Shown here piece after piece: positions 45,232 to 53,840 of a stretch of 64,000 bases of DNA. The notes beneath the pieces are model-generated. The model was given only the letters and a program-made list of their open reading frames with translations. It searched no databases and was not told the origin of the DNA. Every line of letters starts with the position of its first letter. Positions within the stretch are counted from its first letter, which is position 1. Source of the stretch: Gracilariopsis chorda (taxonomy: Eukaryota > Rhodophyta > Florideophyceae > Gracilariales > Gracilariaceae). The stretch lies in the NCBI GenBank assembly GCA_003194525.1, contig NBIV01000355.1, positions 1 through 64,000 on the forward strand, read 5' to 3'. The translations under genes were made by a program, and so were the position numbers.

Positions 45232-46494
45232 TCACCCGTTTCTGCTCGCCTCCACCGGCCACCGCTCCTCACATGCTTTCTCCCTACACACGTACCCGCT
45301 CGTCGAGTCGAATCGAGGGTTCTTCTCATTGAAAATGTTGTTGTACCTCCTGTGCAGACAACTGCTATCACGGCACCGTCCGATGCCTTTTCTGCCAACT
45401 AGCCGACAGTACGTCGAGTCCACTCGAGCCAGTTCAACGTACATGTCACGGCACGCAACCGTGTTTCCATGTAACGCCACAACAGACCGCAGCTCTCCGT
45501 CATGAGCACATGTCACCTGCCTCCTGCGATCCAGCATCTGCGCAAATTCCACACAGTCTCCATAACTGTTGTACGGAAAGCTCTCATTTTTGCAAACGTC
45601 CATTACTTTCCTGCACCACAATGGAGCAGTGTACATCGTCTTCCACAACGACCGTTCCGACGCTTCGAAATACACGTATTGTTTCAAGTGCTGAACTGCT
45701 TCTTCCTCTTGCACGACCACAGATGAAATGCGAGCAGAACAACCCTCAAACTGTACAAACTCCATTCGTCCAAATGAGAAATCGCCCACCTTTAATGCCG
45801 ACGCGTAGCTCACTCTGTTTGATCCAGTCCACAGTACCGTGTCTTCGTACATGCCACTCTTCCATAGCGGCCCGCCCAGGAGGCTACTCCGGTACAAAAG
45901 ATACTTCTTCACATTTGTTCGAGGATACGAAAACGACAAACCTACAGAAGCAAGCCAACATTGCGGACTAAATAGACTGTCAACATCATCAGACCAGTGA
46001 GTGAGATCAGCTTTGTCAACTATGTCAATACTTTGCAGGCGCCGCAAAGCAGAGAGTCTTTCCCTTCTCAGTTCCGAGTTAGACCTATGTGCCCCGCATG
46101 CTTCGGCGACAGCCCTGTTTCTTCGAGTTGAATCTAATTTTGGACACGTACTGCTCAACACGGTCTTCGCTGAATTGGGCAGCTTAATCTCCTCATGGAA
46201 CACCGAAGTCAAATTACAACGTGATGTTCTGAACTGAAACGCAAAGTAGTCCATTGCCACATTTGATGCCGCGTTGAAAGCGTTCCTCTCACACCAACAC
46301 CCAGCATCGTTCCATGCCCTTAATGCCGAGCAACAGTATTTTTCGCGAGAAAACCGCACACTTCCACATGCACCGGTCAATTGTGCAAGCAGTACCCCAC
46401 AACTGATATCACTTCCCTTGAAAAGCGCACATGTCGCGTCCCGAAGCAACGAAATCCATACTGTAAAAAGTGCAACGGCTGCAACGCCCACCAT
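45232..46494 (-). CDS. Predicted secreted Cys-rich protein, unknown
   Basis: 420 residues from ATG 46494, single exon. The N-terminus MVGVAAVALFTVWISLL followed by RDATCA is a good signal peptide. The mature part contains over twenty Cys spread along its length, including CWCERN and CSALRAWNDAGC, plus aromatic-rich segments (QCWLASVGLSFSYPRTN, YLLYRSSLLGGPLWKSG). The pattern suggests an extracellular or wall-associated, disulfide-bonded protein. I do not recognise a family or catalytic motif. The C-terminus is basic (YNNIFNEKNPRFDSTSGYVC). No second membrane segment is evident. Confidence 0.6.
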   Translation of the reverse strand: MVGVAAVALFTVWISLLRDATCALFKGSDISCGVLLAQLTGACGSVRFSREKYCCSALRAWNDAGCWCERNAFNAASNVAMDYFAFQFRTSRCNLTSVFHEEIKLPNSAKTVLSSTCPKLDSTRRNRAVAEACGAHRSNSELRRERLSALRRLQSIDIVDKADLTHWSDDVDSLFSPQCWLASVGLSFSYPRTNVKKYLLYRSSLLGGPLWKSGMYEDTVLWTGSNRVSYASALKVGDFSFGRMEFVQFEGCSARISSVVVQEEEAVQHLKQYVYFEASERSLWKTMYTAPLWCRKVMDVCKNESFPYNSYGDCVEFAQMLDRRRQVTCAHDGELRSVVALHGNTVACRDMYVELARVDSTYCRLVGRKGIGRCRDSSCLHRRYNNIFNEKNPRFDSTSGYVCREKACEERWPVEASRNG

Positions 46495-47306
46495 GTCTTG
46501 CTCACATTATCTACGCAGACCGAGGTCCTAAAACACACCTTGTTCAAAAGTTAAGATATATCCTTGCAAATTAATTTCTAGACAGAAACGGTGTTCATAT
46601 TCGTTACTGGGACTCAACGGCTCGAAAGGAAGAAATGAGTATAGCACCGGTCAGATGGTTAAGTGTTTTACGTAGAAATTCGAAGTATACTCAAGGCGGC
46701 GGGTGTATCTGTCAACATGCTTTGCAATATAATTGTTTTATGCACAGATGGACGTGAGATAATAAATTCGCTCGCTGCCCTGGATCGAAGAGCATGATGC
46801 CTTATTATGCACGTGAAAAGCCATGGGAATGCCCTCCAGTAGACCGTACTGACAGTGTCGGTGCTGCCGTCGAACACATGCGTCTGTGTACTACACAATC
46901 TCGACAGTGAAAATGTGTGCAAAACATACAGTATGTATGCTTGTTTAGTTTTCCTTGCCGAGCCATGCAACATGGACATCATGGATTTCTGCGTCCGCAG
47001 ATATATTTGGCACAAATATGTTTCAAATGTCGAAGAAACCTTTCATGCCAAAAAATTATCAGGTTTGCGTGTTCTACCATTACGATTAGAAAATGGCCAT
47101 CAAAGTTTTTGGCCTTCTTCAAGAGAGAGAACTACCTGTAAGTAGATAGATCCCCTGTCGCTTCGAAATCAGGAGCGACAGACCATACTGAAGAAGAAGA
47201 AGAGTACTAGTATCGTGTCCGTTTTGCCAAGAGGGCAGAGTAGGATATAAGGGCACAGGGTTATGTGTGTGTGTGTTTATATGAGCTCGTATCTCTAATT
47301 CCAAGA
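46495..47306. other. Intergenic region and LINE 3' flank
   Basis: 46495-46660 is the probable promoter of the minus-strand secreted protein gene. Short overlapping frames from 46668 to 47145 on both strands have no domain. A gt microsatellite (tgtgtgtgtgtt) is at about 47264-47277. Part of this may be the 3' untranslated region of the LINE fragment. Confidence 0.35.
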
Positions 47307-47729
47307 CTACCGTAGGGTTACATTGAGAAGAAACCCTCTCTCTAGATAAACCAACAGCTTTTCTGACCATGTCCTTACTATTGATTCGGCATCAGAGCCC
47401 TGCCTCTCACGGAGAAGCGGGAGCTCTCGATGCCGGGACTCAACTCTTCGGCGGCATCTAAGAACGAAATGGTCTACATTATTAAGTACGTTGAGCCCAC
47501 ATCCGAGCGGGCAGAAACATTTCCTGTTGTGAAGAAACGTAGAGACTGGATGTAGCGTCGGAACGTGAACGGTAAATATTTGTGACAGGGCAGTATGCGC
47601 CCTCCTTAGAGTCAATACATTTGACAGTGACTCTGGGATTTCGCTTACTGGCTCTGCGCTAGTAAGACGGACGCGAGTTCTCTGTTTCACCTCCAGGAAG
47701 TCGATCTCTTTTTGGAGCTGCTGCGCTAT
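47307..47729 (-). pseudogene. LINE (non-LTR) ORF2 C-terminal fragment
   Basis: A minus-strand frame of about 140 codons without its own start, opening right at the telomere-like repeats (IAQQLQKEIDFLEVKQRTRV). The block HPVSTFLHNRKCFCPLGCGL ... NNVDHFVLRC fits the zinc-binding tail of LINE reverse transcriptases (C-x-C ... H-x4-C, zf-RVT type), followed by a basic helical end. The RT and endonuclease are absent: a 5'-truncated insertion. The junction to telomere repeats at its truncated end is noteworthy. Confidence 0.6.
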
Positions 47730-47774
47730 GGGGATTTTTAGGGATTTTTAGGGATTTTTAGGGGGTTTTCAGGG
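47730..47774 (+). repeat. Interstitial telomere repeat, G-strand
   Basis: Four units of the form gggattttta, then gggggttttcaggg, on the plus strand. The unit TTTTTAGGG is a variant of the terminal array at 1-858 but lies in the opposite orientation (G-rich on plus). It directly abuts the truncated end of the LINE fragment. Confidence 0.85.
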
Positions 47775-48166
47775 TCATGCTTAGGATAAGGGATATCCGT
47801 TCGTTCGTTCGTGCTTATCCCCGTATCCCTATCCACATGTTCCTAGAAATACAAGGACTGTGTCTTCGGGTCCATACTATTGTTAAGTCTGTACAAACAT
47901 CTTATGAAGAGCATAGCTTCTTGGATTCCCATCTTCAAGAAAGTCTTCCCATCTCATATGGCACAAGAATCATGTGAGGGTAATGAAAGCGTTGGTATGC
48001 CGATTAAGCTTGGGGGTTTCATTGCAAATATAAAACATGCAAAGGAAAGCTAAAAGGTAAACGGATAACGTTTCAACCTTAGCCGGGATACATCAGAGGT
48101 ATAGAATAAGATAACGTTACACAACGCATACATTATAGTCAGGATGATGCTACACTTGGCACTTCC
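47775..48166. other. Spacer before the demethylase gene
   Basis: Contains the short tandem gttcgttcgttcg near 47800 and an imperfect inverted repeat (aggataagggata ... tatccccgtatccct). No gene is seen; the last part is the 3' flank of the minus-strand gene ending at 48167. Confidence 0.35.
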
Positions 48167-50839
48167 CTATGCTCTTGCATGGGTTTCAGAGCCTGATGAG
48201 GTCTGTACCGTTACACTTTCTGTGTTCACTGCCATTCGGGCGGTCGTTGAAGCTTGTCTGCTTTTCTCCAATTGTACACCGCTTTGAATCTGCTCTTGAA
48301 TCACAGCAATACTCGAGACAACTCCAAGATGCATGGCAACATTGTAGGCTGCTTTCAGACCACTGATAACGCCTGAACCGGTCGTACCAGTATTATATCG
48401 GCAGGTATGTTCTCCGGCAAAAAATATAGACTGAACAGGTTCAGCTAAGACGTCGTAATCGTCACCGGAGGATCCAACTGGGATAAAAGGATATGCTCCT
48501 TCAGCATACTCATCCTTTGACCACCGAGACACTACAAACGCGATGGGATGCGGAGCGTCTTTGTACGCCCTTCTGAGAACCTTCATTGCTCCTAAAACTA
48601 CCGACCGGTCCGAACATGATTCCATGGCTCTAATGGATGGCTCGCAAACAACTCCCATCAATACTGGTTTTCCAATGCACCTCGTTAAGTTCCAAAACAT
48701 GTAAAACTCTCCCCTTCGTTCTTCTCTCTCTCGTAATGCTCCGAATACATCCACATCTCTCCAAAACTGGTACTCAAACTCCAGGGCAACCTTCATGAGG
48801 CCGCCCATACCCAATCTCGAGATCGCCCTTAACTTCTTCTCGGGCAAAGGTGGGACAAACTCAATGACGTCCTTCTTTAAAACACCTAGAGGAACCGTAA
48901 CAATCACTGCATCAAATGGATATTGCTGGTGCTCAGATTGACCTTTCACAACACCTACCATAACTTCTTCTTCTACTGAGGTGCTCACTTCAACAACTCT
49001 GTGCATGTACTTCACGCGCCTCCCAATTCCTTCCAACAAGCCCCGAATTATGGTTTCATAACCGTTCTTGATCAGAGCATGCTCGCCTCTGAATCCATGC
49101 GGATCATCTTGATCCCATTCCATCAAACTCAACGTAGATAAATCTGAAGCGCAGCCATATTCAAGATTTGCGGTGTGCCATCGGATTAATCTCTTAAATA
49201 GCTTTTCCTCACGAAGACTGGACATCTCTACATTCTTCACGGGTGACACAACTATTCCATGTGTATCCTTTAGCGTTTGTCCTTCATATTGTGCTGATTC
49301 AGAGTACTTCCGTCTTTTGGCTTGTGGAAGATGAAATCTAAAGTCCAACGCTGATGTTCTGAGCTCGACAGACTCTCCATGCTCTTGGACAGAAATCTCA
49401 TCTAAAGCATTTGAAAAGGGCGCTTCTTGAACTATCTTGTCATTTGACGTGGAGCAAAATTCTGTGTGAGATGTTCTTTCGTCATCGTTACATCGAGCTG
49501 AGGCTGATTGGTCACTGACATGAAAAAGATCATCGGAATTCCCACGGATGCCTCTCCTCCTCATCACTACGGCTAAAGCTTCCCCAAGAGAGATTGCAGC
49601 GGCATGCCGTTTATCATCGTAGTCGTTCCTCATCTCATGCGCCTCATCCAGACAAGAATTGAAGAATCTGAATGCAGCTGCGTCCTTCTGTTTCGATACC
49701 CATGTGCCATCCACATCAAATATCGGACACTGGGTGTCCACAACGTGCAAATCGGCACTGGTTTGCTCTGCGATCGTTGCAGTTGGATTATTGATTAAGC
49801 CAGTGATGAGCATAGCCCCCATGTCTACAGCAGTTGAAAGCACTCCTTTTTCTGTGTATATGCGACCGCCAGGCCGTGACCGTGCTTCGAAGACAGTCAC
49901 GTCTACGCCAAGAGACAGAAGCTGACGTGCTGCTATGAGTCCGCTGATGCCCGCTCCAATTACAGCAACACGTAATGGATCACCGTACTCCTGACGTATT
50001 TGTTGGGATAACTTGTTATTGAGAGGAATAGCGCCAAAGTTTATGGTACCAGTGCACAACAGATATGTAAACACACGAACTGCGAGCTGATGATATCGAG
50101 AAGGCACGTTTTGCAACGCTTCTTCAAGCTCAAGACGACGGGTAGTATTACGATACCACATGCGTATGATGTGATTGCGGAGATCCAAAAGGACAAGTCG
50201 GGACGAATTGCCTTGAAACAGATGATGATAGATCTCATCGTAATCAACAATGAAGGGGTTCTTTTGGGCACGATAGGCGGCCCGAGTGGCTTCGGGAAGA
50301 GCCAAAAACATAGCGTTCTCGTCGCAGTACGAGCCGTCGGTTTCCGGCAAGGCGGCAAAATGCAGGTGGGTGTTCGCAACATCGCAAGATGATACATCAG
50401 AGTCGGGGCTGCAACAAGGGTGAGTATCAAGTCGATTATTCTGAAAGAAGTCTAGGCGGGGTTTAATCCAGGAATGTTGAGTAGTGTAACGGTTACAAGC
50501 TAGATACGCTTGGTCTACGGCGTGTGCAAGAAGATCATAGCATGGAAGACAGTGCCTGGTGTGATGATAACGCAGGTAAGAGCTGTAAAAGGTGCTTGTG
50601 GTGGAGAACAGCATCATGTTCCTTATCACAACCAGCTGACGGTTCTTTGCGGCCAGCTGTATGCCGCCGAGTGCGCGCAAGGCTTCGAACAGAAAATAGA
50701 GATCGATTTCCTCGTTTTCGAGAACGGGGTTTGATGTGAAAGGCTTTCGCGAGGGCACCGCTTTCCAGTGCTGGATGAGTGTATCATAAAAGGCAGCTCG
50801 ACCGACGAGGCGGGCGATCGGGTCGTCTAGGTGAGGCAT
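48167..50839 (-). CDS. LSD1/KDM1-type histone demethylase with N-terminal ARID
   Basis: 890 residues, single exon, ATG 50839 (MPHLDDPIARLVG). Residues about 14-103 match an ARID fold: GRAAFYDTLIQHW, NEEIDLYFLFEALRALGG, FYSSYLRYHHTRHCLPCYD. Residues about 178-272 are a SWIRM domain (NPFIVDYDEIYHHLF ... YLLCTGTINFGAIP). The amine oxidase starts with the FAD loop VAVIGAGISGLIAARQL (295-300 GAGISG) and RPGGRIYT; further on are WHTANLEYGCASDLSTLSL, the flavin-proximal Lys in GGLMKVALEFEYQFW, and FFAGEHTCRYNTGTTGSG near the end. It would remove methyl groups from H3K4me1/2 in the nucleus. Where LSD1 has its two-helix Tower, this protein has about 110 low-complexity residues, so CoREST binding of the usual kind is unlikely. 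Confidence 0.92.
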   Translation of the reverse strand: MPHLDDPIARLVGRAAFYDTLIQHWKAVPSRKPFTSNPVLENEEIDLYFLFEALRALGGIQLAAKNRQLVVIRNMMLFSTTSTFYSSYLRYHHTRHCLPCYDLLAHAVDQAYLACNRYTTQHSWIKPRLDFFQNNRLDTHPCCSPDSDVSSCDVANTHLHFAALPETDGSYCDENAMFLALPEATRAAYRAQKNPFIVDYDEIYHHLFQGNSSRLVLLDLRNHIIRMWYRNTTRRLELEEALQNVPSRYHQLAVRVFTYLLCTGTINFGAIPLNNKLSQQIRQEYGDPLRVAVIGAGISGLIAARQLLSLGVDVTVFEARSRPGGRIYTEKGVLSTAVDMGAMLITGLINNPTATIAEQTSADLHVVDTQCPIFDVDGTWVSKQKDAAAFRFFNSCLDEAHEMRNDYDDKRHAAAISLGEALAVVMRRRGIRGNSDDLFHVSDQSASARCNDDERTSHTEFCSTSNDKIVQEAPFSNALDEISVQEHGESVELRTSALDFRFHLPQAKRRKYSESAQYEGQTLKDTHGIVVSPVKNVEMSSLREEKLFKRLIRWHTANLEYGCASDLSTLSLMEWDQDDPHGFRGEHALIKNGYETIIRGLLEGIGRRVKYMHRVVEVSTSVEEEVMVGVVKGQSEHQQYPFDAVIVTVPLGVLKKDVIEFVPPLPEKKLRAISRLGMGGLMKVALEFEYQFWRDVDVFGALREREERRGEFYMFWNLTRCIGKPVLMGVVCEPSIRAMESCSDRSVVLGAMKVLRRAYKDAPHPIAFVVSRWSKDEYAEGAYPFIPVGSSGDDYDVLAEPVQSIFFAGEHTCRYNTGTTGSGVISGLKAAYNVAMHLGVVSSIAVIQEQIQSGVQLEKSRQASTTARMAVNTESVTVQTSSGSETHARA

Positions 50840-52806
50840 GAGACAAAACCGGGGGTTGGGAGCTCGGAAGAACAAAACGATCACTTTCACGTGGTCAATT
50901 CGGAATAAGAGGAGGTATTAACAGGGGTGAACGCGTGAGACGAAGCAATGGGCAAAAGAATGGGATGGAACACAAGGGTGCTGCCTTGGCGCAGCGGACG
51001 CTTGCACGTTGAAAAAGGGGAGATAAGCAACGGTGGGGGAAAGGTGGAGCTAGTGCCTTGCCACCATGAGAGGGCGAAGAGAGAAGGCGGGCGAAGGCGA
51101 AACTGCGAGCGAGCATTAGGCGTGGGATGCGTGCAAATGGGCTGAGAGGGCGAAACAAAGTGAAGGTGACGGCTGCTCGCAACGCCCGAGTGTGCAGCCT
51201 GCGCAACAACAACAGCAGCAGCAGAAGCACTAGGCCAATATCTCACCAGCGCATGGCCGACCAACGGAACCGTTGGTAACTTGTATTCAAGGACCCGTTC
51301 TCGACAATCGAGGTGCCTGCAGCTGCAATTACTCTTGGCAGAGTGTCCGTATCCAAATCACTTCATGCTGCTCTGTAGTACGGAGTCAGTATTTGCGCAA
51401 GAGCCGCCCAACACCGACGACAGCCAGATCGTTACATCCACATGATACATTGTACCAAAGGTAGCCTACAAACGGTATCTACTAGTAGAGTAATCGGACA
51501 AAACCACTCGAAAGGTCACGCAACCAAAAGATGCATTTCTCTTCTCCTGAACCAATCAGAATGCCCAATTTGTCTTGGTTGAAATGTGAACGGTGGCTCC
51601 GTGGCCATGGGTTGGATCCAGAAGTAAAGTCTACACGTTTCCGACTCGATAGATAAAAAAAAGTGGAAATGATGCATTTTTTGGGGTTTTTGGGACGCAA
51701 CACGTGTCCTCCTACGTGAACTCTGGTCTCTGGTAGAAGCCCAATCAGTTTCACCTCCAGCAGCTCCCGGTTTGCGAAGCGCAGAGGCCTTACGAGTAAA
51801 GACAAGGGCTTATAACGCGCCTGCAAGCCCGGGGAGGAGACAAGCAACGAAAACGGTCAACTTTTAGCCTTTCTTGCTGCCCAATCTTTCGTCTGTTTCG
51901 CAAGAAGAGCATCTTTTGTTTCCTATCCCTGCACATTGCAATGAATACCACTACACCAGTTATCGGTATAGTTCTATAAAAAAACCTCCCCTCTCTTTAG
52001 TGTGATTCTAAGGGCCGTTATTCGAGTTCATAAATTTTAACGGATATAAATGTGTTACGTAATCAACTTCAAGCTTTTATCCAACGCTTCATTCTGTGAG
52101 TGTTTTCTTAACGCCAGCCCTATATCCTCCCAGAGACAATTCAGTACCCTCCTGCCCACCTTTACACCATTTCAACGTCTTAAAAAGTCATATAGGGCCG
52201 AAATATGCAAACTTTGTCATTTTTTTGTCGGTTCGAAGCTAATTTTGTACCGTTTGCAGCTTTGAAGGTTATTCTTTCTTTTCTCAAATTTGGTTTAATG
52301 TACGAAGCGAAAATAGTGCTATCTACAGTAAACCAATCTTGAAATGATGGGAGACTACGTGTGAGTTTCTCATTGCTGAAGAATGGTTTTCCAGTTTTGT
52401 TTCGTTTCATATATCAACTTATTGAACGGCCTTAATTGGAAAGACGAGAGAGTAAAATACATATGAGATTCAATCGAATTCTGAATACCAGTTACCTATT
52501 GCCACTTTCACTTTCGGCACCATTCACCGTGCCACGCCCGCGCCATTTCCCTCTCGGGGTCAGCAATGGAAGCCGCCGCAGCCCTCGCGAACGTCTTTTG
52601 CGGGCATGCGCTACGCGGCTGTTCTATTTGACGTGCCCTTTTACTTCCCTCCCAGTTTGCCACTGTCCTTTGTACAACCCCGCCCCGCCCACGGTCTCGC
52701 GCGACCTGCTCAGCGTGGCCACCACGCGCAATGAGAACGAGCTCCGCAGGGTGCTGCTGCTCTATATCGTGGCTAGCGCGCTCGCGCCGCCGGGCCACGC
52801 CTAGAA
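50840..52806. other. Intergenic region left of E2
   Basis: 50840-51270 is the likely promoter of the demethylase gene and includes a short caacaacaacagcagcagcag repeat near 51205-51230. The minus-strand frame 51482-51847 and the plus-strand frame ending at 52804 (LLSVATTRNENELRRVLLLY) have no recognised domain. The region ends at the E2 insertion; the five bases before the LTR are tagaa. Confidence 0.4.
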
Positions 52807-53676
52807 TGTAGTGCAATGGCCCGTCGAGGGTATGCCGCAATCGGTCTTCATAAGGATTTGATCCGCTCCCGGCTGCCACAACCGTGGTTATGAATGGTAT
52901 TAGCTTCACTAGCCCCATTTGGGGTGTCCCTAGGAAGGGTAGTAATTGTGGCCACGTGTGCCGATATTGGCCCGATGACGGGTGCGCCGTGGCAAGCCTG
53001 CCACGGTTGCACATCTGTACTACAGTAGCCGGCCTTGCCGGGTGGCTAGATATTTCTAGATATTTATTTTAATATGTTGAAGTGCCGTATATAAGTGGCG
53101 GCACTGCCGCCACTGTACGGAGAAGTAAACCTCAAGGAGGAACTGGGCTCTGTTCATCTAGCCGCTTGCGCACGGTCACTAACCCCTCTCGGGGAATACC
53201 GCCGCAACACCGGGTTGAGCAACCTGCCTCCGTCTTTGAGGAGTCCTGAACCGTCGTTACGGCTATTTCTTTATTGTTTCTTTTGCCTATTATAGGTTTC
53301 TTCCGTCATACGGCTTCTGTTTCTCTGCCCTGTTATACAGGTTGGCCCCCATCGTATAGGGATCTGATTTCCCACTCTCGCGAGTCTGCGCTCCGCAAGT
53401 GCGGCTTGTTTGTTGATCATTTGTCCCACAACCGTTGGGCTGGGTACTGTGCTACCACCTCTCGTGGATTCTCCGACGGAGTCGGCTTGCTTGGCCGGTT
53501 CTTACCCTCTGACTGCACGCCCAGTACGGGGTCGCCCGGATTTACACCCGGCTCGTGTCGACCCTATCAGAGGGCTCTCTCGCTGTGCCGCCTCTCATTG
53601 AGAGCAAGCTTGAACACCTTGGTGGTGCTTCCGCGACGCGGCTCGTGTCTGTGCCACGTTCGTAGTTTGCACTACA
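52807..53676 (+). repeat. E2 5' LTR
   Basis: 870 bp, from tgtagtgcaatggcc to gtttgcactaca; the outer 10 bases are exact inverted repeats. It contains the direct pair ctagatatttctagatattta, a TATA-like box and a palindrome at the presumed transcription start. The 3' copy starts at 63239. Confidence 0.92.
53088..53113 (+). promoter_or_regulatory. E2 LTR core promoter: TATA box and palindrome
   Basis: tatataag at 53088-53095 leads directly into the perfect palindrome gtggcggcactgccgccac (53095-53113, 9-bp arms, 1-base centre). The same arrangement is kept in the 3' LTR at 63521. The position in the LTR fits a U3 promoter; the palindrome could be a binding site or form a 5' RNA hairpin. Confidence 0.55.
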
Positions 53677-53679
53677 AAC

Positions 53680-53699
53680 TGGTCTCCCGACCTAGAACC
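53680..53699 (+). promoter_or_regulatory. E2 candidate primer binding site
   Basis: tggtctcccgacctagaacc begins three bases after the 5' LTR. A start of TGG (complement of the tRNA CCA end) at this position is typical for minus-strand priming. I cannot name the tRNA from memory, so the assignment is by position only. Confidence 0.5.
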
Positions 53700-53840
53700 G
53701 GATCTAGTGCCAACATCTTTGGAGTTCGCTTGCCGTGTTGGTGCCCATTCCGTTGGGAGTACCCGTCTTAACGGTTCTTTTCTTTCGCCCGTCTTGGGAA
53801 CTGGACTTGGTTGCCATTGGCCGACTGTGTCGGTGAAGCT

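Noticed and set aside
50840-50890. Extended start of the demethylase at 50890
   Set aside because: That codon is GTG; the first ATG is at 50839 and the ARID domain begins soon after it.
52436-52804. Gene interrupted by the E2 insertion
   Set aside because: The frame ends at its own stop three bases before the LTR and has no recognised domain, so disruption cannot be claimed.
53680-53699. Naming the tRNA primer of E2
   Set aside because: The site starts with TGG at the right place, but I could not match it to a specific tRNA without a search.
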